Shown in pieces: positions 34,959-44,730 of a stretch of 64,000 bases of DNA. Within the stretch, counting starts at the first letter, position 1. Each line of letters opens with the position of its first letter. Both the position numbers and the translations under genes were made by a program. The DNA is taken from positions 34,637 through 98,636 of the forward strand of contig NZ_JADQTO010000013.1 in NCBI RefSeq assembly GCF_015704865.1, read 5' to 3'. Source of the stretch: Actinoplanes aureus. GTDB taxonomy: Bacteria; Actinomycetota; Actinomycetes; Mycobacteriales; Micromonosporaceae. The notes under the pieces were generated by a model, which saw only the letters and a list, made by a program, of their open reading frames with translations, made no database searches and was not told the DNA's origin.

Positions 34959-35290
34959 GTGTCCTCCGCATTGATCAAGAAAGCCTCGTCGGTTGTCAGC
35001 TCCTGTGCGGCGTCGGTGTGTACTGTCCGGCTGAAGTGGATGATGAAAATGTCGATCTACGAGAAGATCGTTTTTCTTCCATCGAGGGAAACGTCAATCA
35101 ATCACACCGGACATGGATTTGCTACGCCACCGCGCGCCTGGCGGTTCAGTCGGATCTTGGATATCGGCGGCGGTTGTCGGGAAACCAAATCTTTATCCGC
35201 ACGAGGGCCGCACCCGGAGATGCCGCCCCGGGCGGCGAATACGGCCTGGCTCAGCGGGTAGCCCTCCATGGCGACGGCTGAGGAGGCGAC
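34959..35290. other. Divergent intergenic region with a hairpin
   Basis: About 330 bases between the leftward secretion-substrate genes and the rightward TPP enzyme. Part of it (35040-35200) is less GC-rich than the surroundings. It contains the hairpin at 35053-35075 and should hold promoters for both sides. No coding content is supported. Confidence 0.5.
35053..35075 (+). terminator. Hairpin followed by a T run, orphan
   Basis: CGATCT (35053-35058) pairs with AGATCG (35065-35070) around ACGAGA and is followed by TTTTT. It has the form of an intrinsic terminator on the plus strand, yet no plus-strand gene precedes it. It could end a small RNA or act as an attenuator ahead of the TPP enzyme gene. 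Confidence 0.4.
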
Positions 35291-37084
35291 GTGACTGAGC
35301 GGACCGTGTCGGACGTGGTGGTGGAGCGTCTAACCGCGTGGGACGTAGACCGGGTCTTCGGATACTCCGGGGACGGCATCGACGGGGTGATCGGTGCGCT
35401 GCGCCGGGCCGGGAAACCGGCATTCGTGCAGGCCCGGCATGAGGAGGCGGCGGCGTTCATGGCGGTCGGGCACGCCAAGTACACCGGCGGGGTCGGTGTC
35501 TGCCTGGCCACCCAGGGGCCGGGTGCGGTGCACCTGCTCAACGGGCTCTACGACGCGAAACTCGACTCCAAGCCGGTCGTGGCGATCGTCGGGCAGCAGG
35601 TGTCGAGCGTGCTGGGTAGCGCGTACCAGCAGGAGATCGACCTGGTGCGGCTCTTCGGGGACGTGTGCGCCCAGTTCGTGCAGGCGGCGCACACGCCCGA
35701 GCAGGTGCCCATGCTGCTCGACCGCGCGTTCCGCACAGCGCTGGCTACGCGCAGCCCGACCTGCGTGGTCCTGCCGCACGACGTGCAGACCGCTCCGGCG
35801 AGCGATCCGCAAGCGCATGAGCACGGTGTGCTGGCGACGAGCGCGGGGCTGCGCCCCGCCCGGGTGGTGCCCCGCCCGGAAGATCTCCGGGAGGCGGCCG
35901 AACTGCTTGGTTCCGGTGAGCGCGTGGCGATCATGGTGGGCCAGGGAGCGTACGGCGCGGAGCGCGAGATCGTCGAGCTGGTGCACCGGCTCGGGGCGGG
36001 CGTGACCGCGTCGCTGCTCGGCAAGCCGGTACTCGACGAGAACCTGCCGTTCCACACCGGCGTCATGGGTCATCTGGGCACCACGGCCAGCGCCGAGCTG
36101 ATGCGGCACTGCGACACCCTGCTGCTGGTCGGCACGAACGACCCGTGGACCGAGTTCTATCCGAAGCCGGGTCAGGCGCGGGCGGTGCAGATCGACATCG
36201 ATGGGCGCCGTCTGGGCGTACGGTATCCGGTTGAAGTCCCTCTGCTGGGTGACGCCGTGGAGACCTTGCGCGAACTGCTTCCGCTGGTGCCTGCCCGGCA
36301 GGGTGGCGCCTGGGGCGCCCGCGTCGAGGAATGGGTGCAGCGCTGGCGCCTGATCGGCGCGGCCCGGGCTGCGGCGCAGGCCGAACCACTGAATCCGCAG
36401 CGGGTGATCCGCTCACTCACCGGCCACCTGCCGGCGGACGCGCAGGTCGCGGTCGATGTCGGCTCGGTCGTCTACTGGTACGCCCGGCACCTGCGACTGC
36501 CGCACGGCGTCCCGGCGCACCTGTCGAGCACGCTGGCGTCGATGGGGTGCGGAATTCCCTACGGTCTCGCCGCCAAGCTCGCGGCGCCGCACCGCCCCGT
36601 CGTGGTGCTGGCCGGCGACGGTGCGATGCAGATGGCCGGCATGGCGGAGCTGGTCACGGTGGCCGCGCGGTGGCGGGATTGGGCGGATCCGCGGTTCGTG
36701 GTGTGCGTGCTGAACAACCGGGATCTCGCGGAGGTGAGCTGGGAGCAGCGGGAGACGGAGGGCGAGCCGCGGTTCGTCACGTCGCAGGAGCTGCCTGATG
36801 TGCCGTATGCGCGCTATGCCGAGCTGCTCGGGCTGCGCGGGATGCGGATCACGGATCCCGATGAGGTGGAAGGTGCGTGGGAGATGGCGCTCGCGGCTGA
36901 TCGTCCGATGGTGATCGAAGCCGTAGTGGATCCCGGGATTCCGTTGCTGCCGCCGGGGCAGCCGTACGAGAAGGTGCAGCCGATGTATGCGGGGCTGGCG
37001 GCGGAGAAGGGCGAGCCGGCCCGGCGTGCCGAGGCGCACCTGCGGCGGGAGAGGGCGGACGAGGGCTTCGACGATCCGGCCTGA
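35291..37084 (+). CDS. Thiamine-pyrophosphate enzyme, pyruvate-oxidase/acetolactate-synthase type
   Basis: 597 residues from a GTG behind GAGGAGG. The N-terminal PYR domain has the catalytic Glu in RHEEAAAFMA and then GPGAVHLLNGLYDA. The middle domain spans about 200-340. The C-terminal PP domain has the TPP motif GDGAMQM...NNRDLAEVSWEQR. Family members include pyruvate:quinone oxidases, acetolactate synthases and decarboxylases. There is no paired small subunit, which argues against the biosynthetic acetolactate synthase. Exact substrate unknown. Confidence 0.85.
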   Translation: MTERTVSDVVVERLTAWDVDRVFGYSGDGIDGVIGALRRAGKPAFVQARHEEAAAFMAVGHAKYTGGVGVCLATQGPGAVHLLNGLYDAKLDSKPVVAIVGQQVSSVLGSAYQQEIDLVRLFGDVCAQFVQAAHTPEQVPMLLDRAFRTALATRSPTCVVLPHDVQTAPASDPQAHEHGVLATSAGLRPARVVPRPEDLREAAELLGSGERVAIMVGQGAYGAEREIVELVHRLGAGVTASLLGKPVLDENLPFHTGVMGHLGTTASAELMRHCDTLLLVGTNDPWTEFYPKPGQARAVQIDIDGRRLGVRYPVEVPLLGDAVETLRELLPLVPARQGGAWGARVEEWVQRWRLIGAARAAAQAEPLNPQRVIRSLTGHLPADAQVAVDVGSVVYWYARHLRLPHGVPAHLSSTLASMGCGIPYGLAAKLAAPHRPVVVLAGDGAMQMAGMAELVTVAARWRDWADPRFVVCVLNNRDLAEVSWEQRETEGEPRFVTSQELPDVPYARYAELLGLRGMRITDPDEVEGAWEMALAADRPMVIEAVVDPGIPLLPPGQPYEKVQPMYAGLAAEKGEPARRAEAHLRRERADEGFDDPA

Positions 37085-37202
37085 GCCGTCGACTTCCGGC
37101 ATCCGTTCTGTCGTGCGGCCGCGTGGAGTGGCAGGTCAGCCGGTCCACGCGGCGTAAGGTGCTGGCACGGCATCGGAGAGCGAGAAGTGACGAGGGGGCG
37201 CG

Positions 37203-40200
37203 ATGCCCGCGACGACGGCGCCGCCGGCGGACGGTCAGCTTGTCTCGGTACGCGGCCGGCGGTGGGTGGTCAACAACGTCGAGCCGGGCGCGAAGAGCAC
37301 GCTGGTGAGCCTGCAGAGCGTCGAGGACGGCCGGTACGCCGACACGCTCGACGTGATCTGGGAGGTCGAGGCAGGCGCTCAGGTGCTGCCCACCGGGGCC
37401 CTGCCTCCGGTCGAGGCCGGCCGGTTCGACCCGCCGCACCGGCTGGCCGCCTTCCTCGACGCGGTCCGGTGGTCGGCCGTCACCTCGGCGGACGTTCGGA
37501 CCCTGCAAGCGCCGTTCCGTTCCGGCGTGGCCATTGAGGACTACCAGCTCGAACCGGTCGCCCGGGCCGTCGACGCACCCCGTGTCAACCTGCTGCTGGC
37601 CGACGACGTCGGTCTCGGCAAGACAATCGAAGCCGGCCTGGTGGCCCAGGAACTCCTGCTGCGCCACCGCGCTCGCCGCATCATGATCGTCTGCCCGGCC
37701 GGTCTGACCATCAAGTGGCGCGACGAGATGCTGGAGAAGTTCGGCCTCGACTTCACCGTCGTCGACTCGGAGCGGGCCGCTGCGGTCCGCCGTACGCACG
37801 GCTCCTCGGCCAACCCTTTTCACGTCTACCCGTTGACCATCGTCAGCCTTCCGTGGCTGCGGGGCCCGAAGGCTCAGCGGCTCCTCGACGAGGTTCTTCC
37901 GGCGGACGGGCCGGCGGTTCCCCGTACCTTCGATCTCTTGATCCTGGATGAGGCGCACCATGTCGCGCCGGCCGCGCCCAGGCAGGTCTATGCGGTCGAT
38001 TCGCAGCAGACCAAGCTGATTCGCAAGATCGCTCCGCACTTCACCCACCGGCTGTTCCTGTCGGCGACGCCGCACAACGGCTATCCGGAGTCGTTCCGGG
38101 CGCTGCTTGAGCTGATCGATGACCAGCGGTTTCTGCGAAGCGTCGAGCCGGACCCCGCCGCGGTCCGGGAAACCGTGGTCCGCCGCCTCAAACGGCACAT
38201 CGAGAACGCCGACGGCACGCCCCGTTTCGTCGAGCGGGTGGCGTCGGCCATCCCCGTCGAATATCCGCCGGAGGAGCGCGAGATCCACGCGCTGCTCACC
38301 CGCTTCGCCGAGCTGCGCCGCGAACGGCTCGAAACCGAGCGCGGCCGCAAGGCCACCGACCTGATCACGTTGCTGCTGAAGAAGCGGCTCTTCTCCAGCC
38401 CGGCGGCCTTCGCGCACACCGTCGGCGTCTACCTGCGGACGCTGCGGGGCCGTGCCGGCGCCGGCCCGTTGACCGGCGTCGACGACGACATCCCGGAGTG
38501 GATGGAGGACTTCGTCGACGACCTGGCGACGTACGACGACGAGCAACTCGCCGAGGCCGAGGACGACGCCCTCGAACGGATGGTCGCCGCCGACGACGAG
38601 GAGTCGCTGCTCGAACGCATGCTGACCTGGGCACAGGCACAGCAGGCGCGACCGGACGCCAAGGCCGCCAAGCTCATCGACTACCTGAAGAGCGTCTGCA
38701 AGCCGGACGGTAGGCACTGGACCAATGAGCGGGTCTTGGTCTTCACCGAGTACCGCGACACCCAATCCTGGCTCGCCGACCTGCTGCGCCGGGACGGCCT
38801 GGCCGGTCCGGCGGTCGCCACGCTGCACGGCGGCACGCCCACCGGCGAGCGGGAACAACTGCGGCTCGCCTTCCAGGCCGACCCGGCCGAGCATCCGGTG
38901 CGGATCCTGCTCGCCACCGACGCCGCCAGCGAAGGTGTCGACCTGCAGAACCACTGCCACCGGCTGGTCAACTACGACATCCCGTTCAATCCGAACAAGC
39001 TCGAGCAGCGAATCGGCCGGGTGGACCGCTACGGCCAGACGACGGCGCCGGACATCCGGCACTTCGTCGGCACCGGCTTCGCGGGCGACCTCGAGTTCCT
39101 CTCCCGGATCGCCACCAAGATCGCGGCGATGGAGGCCGACCTGGGCGCGGTGAACGCCGTCATCTCCGAGGCCGTACGGCGTCGGATGGCCGGCGAGCGC
39201 GTCAGCCTCGACCTCGACGAGGTCGGCCGGAAGGTGCGGGCGGAGGAACTGCCCACCGAGCCGGACACGCGGGAACAGGTCCGCCGGCTCCGCGCCGACC
39301 TCGACCGGACCGTCGAGGAACTGGGCATCTCCCCGCCGCGGGTGAAGCGGGTCGTCGACACCGCCCTGGAACTGGCCCGCCAGCGGAAACTGCGCCCGCA
39401 CACCGACGACAAGCATCTGGTCGAGGGTCTCTACACGGTGCCGCCGCTGACCGGATCCCGGCCGATCACCTTCGACGCCGAGGTGATCAAAGGCCGCGAC
39501 GGGATCGTCCTCGCCCACCTCAACCACCCGCTGGTAGCCATGTCCACCCGGCTGCTGCGGGCATCGGTGTCCAATCCGGACCTCGGTCTCCACCGGGTCA
39601 CCGCAGTGGTCAGCGACGACCCCGACGTGGAGGACGTGCTGGTCGGCGCCTACTCCCGATTCGTGCTCGTCGGAGCCGGCGGGGTGCGGCTGCACGAGGA
39701 GATCCTCTGCTCCGGCGGCTGGGTCCCCGACCGGGGCCGCTTTCGCCGCGTGGAGAACCCCTCCACGCTCGGCGGCATCCTGGATCACGCCCTGACCAGG
39801 GGAGTGCCCGCCACCGATGTCGTCCGGAGCCGGGTCGCCGGACGCTGGGAGCGCATCGCCGGCGACCTCGGCGCGGCCGTGAAGTGGGCAGCCGGCATCC
39901 GCGAGGAGGTGCTGCACCGCAGGCTCGAACAGCGCCGGCAGGCCGAACGTGACCGCGTCAACCACGACTTCGACCAGTTCGAAGCCGGCCTGCGCCGCGC
40001 CATCGACGCCGACGGCCCGCAGGCCGAGGCGACGCTGTTCCGCCGCGCCGAAGCCAGCAGGCGCACGGACGAGCTGGCCCAGTACCGCCGAGACCGCACC
40101 CGCCGGACGGAGCGTCTTTCCGGCCTCGCCGGGGACCGCGAGCGCGAGCTCGACGCCGTGGGCGCCCGCTATCGCAAGCCGGTAGCGCACACCGTCCCCG

Positions 40201-40244
40201 TCGCGGTCGTCTTCGTGGTGCCCCAGCGCGAGGCCAGCCGATGA
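37203..40244 (+). CDS. drmD: SNF2-family helicase, DrmD-like (DISARM type)
   Basis: 1013 residues; ATG behind GAGGGGG. Motifs: DDVGLGKTIEAGL (Walker A, about residue 133), DEAHH (about 248), SATPHNG (about 287), then the second RecA lobe with HGGTP, LATDAASEGVDLQ and QRIGRVDRYGQ. The long C-terminal extension (about 640-1013) is predicted coiled-coil and typical of DrmD. In class 1 DISARM, DrmD occurs with an adenine methylase and the DrmABC core to block phage DNA. Here it overlaps the next gene by ATGA, but drmA, drmB and drmC are absent. Assignment is by motif and context. Confidence 0.88.
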   Translation: MPATTAPPADGQLVSVRGRRWVVNNVEPGAKSTLVSLQSVEDGRYADTLDVIWEVEAGAQVLPTGALPPVEAGRFDPPHRLAAFLDAVRWSAVTSADVRTLQAPFRSGVAIEDYQLEPVARAVDAPRVNLLLADDVGLGKTIEAGLVAQELLLRHRARRIMIVCPAGLTIKWRDEMLEKFGLDFTVVDSERAAAVRRTHGSSANPFHVYPLTIVSLPWLRGPKAQRLLDEVLPADGPAVPRTFDLLILDEAHHVAPAAPRQVYAVDSQQTKLIRKIAPHFTHRLFLSATPHNGYPESFRALLELIDDQRFLRSVEPDPAAVRETVVRRLKRHIENADGTPRFVERVASAIPVEYPPEEREIHALLTRFAELRRERLETERGRKATDLITLLLKKRLFSSPAAFAHTVGVYLRTLRGRAGAGPLTGVDDDIPEWMEDFVDDLATYDDEQLAEAEDDALERMVAADDEESLLERMLTWAQAQQARPDAKAAKLIDYLKSVCKPDGRHWTNERVLVFTEYRDTQSWLADLLRRDGLAGPAVATLHGGTPTGEREQLRLAFQADPAEHPVRILLATDAASEGVDLQNHCHRLVNYDIPFNPNKLEQRIGRVDRYGQTTAPDIRHFVGTGFAGDLEFLSRIATKIAAMEADLGAVNAVISEAVRRRMAGERVSLDLDEVGRKVRAEELPTEPDTREQVRRLRADLDRTVEELGISPPRVKRVVDTALELARQRKLRPHTDDKHLVEGLYTVPPLTGSRPITFDAEVIKGRDGIVLAHLNHPLVAMSTRLLRASVSNPDLGLHRVTAVVSDDPDVEDVLVGAYSRFVLVGAGGVRLHEEILCSGGWVPDRGRFRRVENPSTLGGILDHALTRGVPATDVVRSRVAGRWERIAGDLGAAVKWAAGIREEVLHRRLEQRRQAERDRVNHDFDQFEAGLRRAIDADGPQAEATLFRRAEASRRTDELAQYRRDRTRRTERLSGLAGDRERELDAVGARYRKPVAHTVPVAVVFVVPQREASR

Positions 40245-43200
40245 GCCCTGCCCACCGCACCCGGCGCGCCGCGGACTACGACCACAAGAAGTGGCTCAGC
40301 CTCATCGAGGTCAGCGGCCCGTTCCTCAGCGTGCCCGTGCTCCGGCAGACCTGGCCCGCCCTCGACGCCCTGGACAAGACCTCGCGGGAACGGCTGCGGG
40401 CCCGGCACGCCGACTGGCGGACCGATCCGGCCGCCGGCCGCGACACCTGGCTGGCCTACGTCCTCGGCGACCTGCTCGAATGGGGCGACGCGCTGCACGG
40501 CGAAGGCCTTGACGGCCTCGCGGTGCCGGTGGCCGAGCACGACACCATGCTCACCGCCGGCTTCGCACTGGTCCAGCCAGGCAAAGAGATCAAATCCGAT
40601 ACGGTACGGGTGATCGGCGTCATCGTTCCCACCGGAACCCGCCCGGCGTCCCGGATTCCCGGCAGCACCTGGGCAGCGACCCCGGTCGACCGGCTCGCCC
40701 AGATGTGCCGGCATCACGGGATCGAACTGGGCCTGGCCACCGACGGCCGCTTCTTCACCCTGGTCTGGGCTCCGCGCAGCGGTGCCACCACCACGGCGAC
40801 GTTCGACGCGGTGGCCTGGCCGGAGGCGGCCGAGCGTGACGTGGTCCGGGCCTTCGTCTCGTTACTGCGCCGTAGCCGTTTCTTCGCCGTCCCCGACGAG
40901 CAGAGACTCGTCCCGCTGCTGCGCGAAAGCCTGGACAACCAGGAAGAGATCACCGAAGCCCTCGGCGTCCAGGTCCGCCAGGCGGTCGAGTTGCTGGTCG
41001 CCGCCTTCGGCCGGATCGACGTGAACGACCGGCGGCTGGGTGGTCGCGGTCTGCGGGACGTGGACGCGCACGAGGTCTACCGCGGTGCCGTCTCGGTGAT
41101 GATGCGCATCGTCTTCCTGCTCTTCGCCGAGGAGCGCAAACTCCTGCCCGCCGACAACGAGTTGTACGCGACCGCCTACTCAGCGGGCCGGCTCTGCTCC
41201 GAATTGGAGGCGCGGGTCACCGAGGGCAGCGAGGAGGACCTGGAACACAGCACCGCGGCATGGCAGCGGCTCATCGCCCTCGGCAACGCCGTGTACGCGG
41301 GTGTCGACCACCCTCGGCTGACGATGCACGGCCACGACGGGTCGCTGTTCGACCCGGACGGCATGCCGTGGCTTCCGCTCAATGTGGACGACCGCACCGT
41401 GCTGCACATGTTGCGCTCGGTCCGGTACGTCCAGATCGGCCGTGGCGCGAAGACGTCGGAGCGCCGCACGGTCAGCTTCCGCACACTGGATGTCGAGCAG
41501 ATCGGATACGTCTACGAAGGCCTGCTGGCCATCGAGGGTTTCCGCGCCGGGGACGTCGTGGTCGGTCTGATCGGCGGCGGAGAGGTACGCCTCAGCGAGC
41601 TCGAGGATCGCGCCGAACGGCACCGCGACACCGGTGCCGGCGCAGCGCTGGCCAGACGGCTCACCCCGCTCGACGGCGCCGAGGTCGAGGAGGCCCGCAC
41701 GAAGCTGCTGGCCGTGACCGGCGGGGACGACCTGCTGTCCGAGCGCCTGCTGCCGTTTCACGGCCTCATCCGTACCGATCTGCGCGATCTTCCGGTGGTC
41801 ATCCTTCCGGGTGCGCTCTTCGTCACCGAGTCCGCGCTGCGCCGCAACACCGGCACCCACTACACGCCCCGCTTCCTCGCCGAAGAGGTCGTGGAGAACG
41901 CGCTGGAGCCGCTGGTCTACCAGCCGGGACCGTTGCAGACGGCGGACCGATCGCGGTGGCGGCGCAGGTCGGCGGCCGGGATCCTGTCGCTGAAGGTCGC
42001 CGACATCGCGATGGGTTCGGCGGCGTTCCTGGTAGCCGCGGCCCGCTACCTCGCCGGTCACCTGATCGAGGCGTGGATCGCCGAGGGCCGCCCGGACGAC
42101 GAACTACTCGTGTCCGAGGCGCGGCGGCAGATCATCGAGCACTGCCTCTACGGCGTGGACATCAACCCGATGGCCGTGGAGATGGCGAAGCTGTCCCTCT
42201 GGCTGGTCTCGATGGACGCGGTACGCCCGTTCACCTTCCTCGACGATCGCCTGGTCGCGGGCGATTCGCTGCTGGGTATCACCTCCCTCGACCAGCTGGA
42301 GGCGATGCACCTCAAGGCCGACCGTGGCCGCGTGCGGCTGCGCGGCGTCGGCGACCTCATCGCGCGGGCCGCCGAGGAGCGGCGCGAGATCGCCGAGATG
42401 ACTTCCGGGATCGCGGAGAAGCACAGCCGGCTCGACGCTGTCGAATCCAGAACCGATCGGCTTCACCTGCCGGCCGATCTCATCGTGGGCGCAGCCCTGG
42501 CCAACGCCCGCAGGGGCGACCGGGCGCTCGACGCCGCGGCGGCGGAAGCCGCCCGGCTCGCCTCCGGTGACGACGAGGCGGCGCGGAGCCGGCTCAAACG
42601 ATGGCTGGCCACCGGCGCGGTGGAGGGCGGCTTCGCCCGCAAACCGCTGCACTGGCCGCTGACCTTCCCCGAGGTCTTCGAGAACGGCGGCTTCGACGCG
42701 ATCGTGGGGAACCCGCCGTTCCTGGGCGGGCTGAAGCTCAAGTCCGCACTGGGTGAGAGCTACCGGGACTACCTGGTCGAGCTGCTCGGCAACGGAGTCC
42801 GTGGCGTGCGTGGTACCGGAGACCTGGCCGCCTACTTCGTGCTCCGCGCGCACCAGCTGCTCAACGGCACCGGGCAGACGGGACTGCTGGCCACCAACAC
42901 GCTGGCGCAGGGCGACAGCCGCAAGGTGGGACTGGATCAACTCCTCGCGGACGGCGTGACCATCCGGCGGTCGGTCAAGAGCGCGCCGTGGCCGTCCCGG
43001 TCGGCCACCCTCGAATACTGCGCGCTGTGGACCAGCCGGTCCGCTCTGGGACCCGATGCGCAGCGCGTTGCTGACGGCCGCGTCGTCGCGGACATCGGTT
43101 CCTCCCTGGATCCGGGGTCGCGGGCGGCCGGCAGACCGGAGCGACTGGCCGCGAACGCCGGCCGGGCGTTCGTCGGTGTGTACGTCCTCGGGCTCGGGTT

Positions 43201-44107
43201 CACCGTCGAGCGGTCACGGGCCCGGGAACTGATCGCTGCCGACCCGCGCAACCGGGACGTGCTCTTCCCATACCTCATCGGCGAGGACGTCAACTCGCAT
43301 CCGCAGTGCCTCGCAGGCCGCTGGATCATCAATTTCCGGGATTGGCCCGAGCCGCGTGCCCGCAGCTATCCCGAGCTGTTCTCCCAGGTCGAGCGGCTGG
43401 TGAAGCCGGAGCGCCTGGCCAACACGTACAGCAAGGCGGCCCGCGAGCGGTGGTGGCAGTTCATGGCGCTGCGGCCCAACCTGATCCGGGCGATCGCCGG
43501 GTCGGAGCAGGTGATCGTCATCGCTCTGGTGAGCCGGACGGTGATGCCGGTGCTGGTCCGGACCGATCAGGTCCTCTCCAACATGCTGGGGGTGTTCACC
43601 ACCGACGACACCGCCATGCTCGCCCTGCTGAGCAGCGCACCGCACTACTGGTGGGCGGTGAGCAGAGCGTCCTCGATGAAGGCCGATCTGCGATACACCC
43701 TGGCCGATGTCTTCGAGACGCTGCCGCTGCCGGAGCTGACCGAGGAGCTGCGGGGCCTGGGCAAGGAACTCGACGCCTTCCGGGCCGAGGTGATGCTGAG
43801 GCGGCGGGCCGGCCTGACCGCCACCTACAACCTGGTCTTCGATCCGGCCTGCCGTGACGACGACATCCTGGAGCTGCGGCGACTGCACCGGGCGATCGAC
43901 GTGGCCACGTGCCGGGCCTATGGGTGGGACGACCTGCTGGAGCAGGGACTCGACCACGGATTCCACAGGTCCGGAACGTACGTCCGCTACACCGTCGGGC
44001 CGGACGCGCAGCGGGAGATCGTCGACCGGCTGCTGGAGCTGAATCACCGCCGCCACGCGGCCGAAGGCGCGGCAGGTCTGAACGACCTCAGGGGCCGGCC
44101 GGAGTGA
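40241..44107 (+). CDS. N6-adenine DNA methylase, DrmMI-like (Eco57I/PglX type)
   Basis: 1288 residues, start overlapping drmD by four bases. The large N-terminal region (1-540) resembles type IIG/PglX enzymes, with HHGIELGLATDGRFFTLV, but no certain PD-(D/E)XK triad is visible. The methylase core has motif X (GTHYTPRFLAEE, about 541), motif I DIAMGSAAFLVAA (about 588; Ala replaces the usual third Gly) and the catalytic NPPF (about 824). The C-terminal part should recognise DNA. It probably marks self DNA for the helicase-based system. It overlaps the convergent deaminase gene by 20 bases. Confidence 0.85.
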   Translation: MSPAHRTRRAADYDHKKWLSLIEVSGPFLSVPVLRQTWPALDALDKTSRERLRARHADWRTDPAAGRDTWLAYVLGDLLEWGDALHGEGLDGLAVPVAEHDTMLTAGFALVQPGKEIKSDTVRVIGVIVPTGTRPASRIPGSTWAATPVDRLAQMCRHHGIELGLATDGRFFTLVWAPRSGATTTATFDAVAWPEAAERDVVRAFVSLLRRSRFFAVPDEQRLVPLLRESLDNQEEITEALGVQVRQAVELLVAAFGRIDVNDRRLGGRGLRDVDAHEVYRGAVSVMMRIVFLLFAEERKLLPADNELYATAYSAGRLCSELEARVTEGSEEDLEHSTAAWQRLIALGNAVYAGVDHPRLTMHGHDGSLFDPDGMPWLPLNVDDRTVLHMLRSVRYVQIGRGAKTSERRTVSFRTLDVEQIGYVYEGLLAIEGFRAGDVVVGLIGGGEVRLSELEDRAERHRDTGAGAALARRLTPLDGAEVEEARTKLLAVTGGDDLLSERLLPFHGLIRTDLRDLPVVILPGALFVTESALRRNTGTHYTPRFLAEEVVENALEPLVYQPGPLQTADRSRWRRRSAAGILSLKVADIAMGSAAFLVAAARYLAGHLIEAWIAEGRPDDELLVSEARRQIIEHCLYGVDINPMAVEMAKLSLWLVSMDAVRPFTFLDDRLVAGDSLLGITSLDQLEAMHLKADRGRVRLRGVGDLIARAAEERREIAEMTSGIAEKHSRLDAVESRTDRLHLPADLIVGAALANARRGDRALDAAAAEAARLASGDDEAARSRLKRWLATGAVEGGFARKPLHWPLTFPEVFENGGFDAIVGNPPFLGGLKLKSALGESYRDYLVELLGNGVRGVRGTGDLAAYFVLRAHQLLNGTGQTGLLATNTLAQGDSRKVGLDQLLADGVTIRRSVKSAPWPSRSATLEYCALWTSRSALGPDAQRVADGRVVADIGSSLDPGSRAAGRPERLAANAGRAFVGVYVLGLGFTVERSRARELIAADPRNRDVLFPYLIGEDVNSHPQCLAGRWIINFRDWPEPRARSYPELFSQVERLVKPERLANTYSKAARERWWQFMALRPNLIRAIAGSEQVIVIALVSRTVMPVLVRTDQVLSNMLGVFTTDDTAMLALLSSAPHYWWAVSRASSMKADLRYTLADVFETLPLPELTEELRGLGKELDAFRAEVMLRRRAGLTATYNLVFDPACRDDDILELRRLHRAIDVATCRAYGWDDLLEQGLDHGFHRSGTYVRYTVGPDAQREIVDRLLELNHRRHAAEGAAGLNDLRGRPE

Positions 44108-44576
44108 ACCGGGCGCGGTGCAGGGCGCGCATCTCCGCCTCGAACTCCGCGACCGGCCCGTCGGTGACCGCACCGGGCACGACAACGCCGATCGGCAGGG
44201 CCGCCACCGGCCCCGGGGCGACACCCCAGTCGGTCAGCCAGCTGGTCAGCTGAGCGCTGGACACCGCGTACACGATGCGGCCCAGCCCCACCCAGCCGTG
44301 GCTCGCCGAGCACATCGGACAGTGCTCGCCGGAGGTGTAGACGGTCGCCGCCGCACGCTCCCGCGGGCTCAGGTGTGCCGCCGCCCAGCGCGAGATCGCG
44401 AACTCCGGGTGCTGCGTGTCGTCGCCGTCCTTGACCCGGTTGCGGTCCTCGAACAGCACGTCGCCGCCGGCCGATACCAGGACGGAGCCGAACGGCTCGT
44501 CGCCGTCCTCGAGGGCTTCGCGAGCCAGGTCGACGCACCGGCGCAGATGGGCGAGATCGGTCTCGGTGATGGCCAT
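44088..44576 (-). CDS. Nucleoside/cytidine-type deaminase
   Basis: 162 residues from the ATG at 44574-44576; the longer frame adds 75 unlikely residues. The Zn-binding and catalytic motifs are DTQHPEFAIS (His ligand and proton-shuttle Glu) and GEHCPMCSASH (two Cys ligands). In most relatives the second motif reads PCxxC, so the residue before the first Cys is unusual. It resembles guanine/tRNA-type deaminases; substrate not assigned. It is convergent with the methylase gene. Confidence 0.85.
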   Translation of the reverse strand: MAITETDLAHLRRCVDLAREALEDGDEPFGSVLVSAGGDVLFEDRNRVKDGDDTQHPEFAISRWAAAHLSPRERAAATVYTSGEHCPMCSASHGWVGLGRIVYAVSSAQLTSWLTDWGVAPGPVAALPIGVVVPGAVTDGPVAEFEAEMRALHRARFTPAGP

Positions 44577-44678
44577 GCGGACAACGTACGCGTGCTGCGA
44601 TGGTTGCCGTGCCGGAGTGCCGGGTCGTAACATCGGCCCAATCTCGCATCGATGTTCGTGAAATCCCCAGCCTTCGGT

Positions 44679-44694
44679 GTCGAAGCGCTTCGAC
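44679..44694. promoter_or_regulatory. Perfect 16-base palindrome, putative LacI-family operator
   Basis: GTCGAAGCGCTTCGAC is a perfect inverted repeat 36 bases upstream of the GH12 start. The AGCGCT core is that of LacI-type operators controlling cellulase genes in actinomycetes (CebR/CelR sites are TGGGAGCGCTCCCA). The flanks differ, so the regulator may be another LacI member. Confidence 0.65.
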
Positions 44695-44730
44695 GAGCGT
44701 CGTGTGATCCCCCTCCGAGATTGGATTGGT

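Noticed and set aside
36849..40190. Open frame of 1113 codons on the minus strand opposite drmD
   Set aside because: It is a high-GC shadow of a clearly conserved helicase; its residues (Asp/Arg/Gly/His-rich runs) match no family.
40241..44107. Type IIG restriction enzyme with its own nuclease
   Set aside because: The methylase core is clear, but no convincing PD-(D/E)XK catalytic set could be seen in the N-terminal region.
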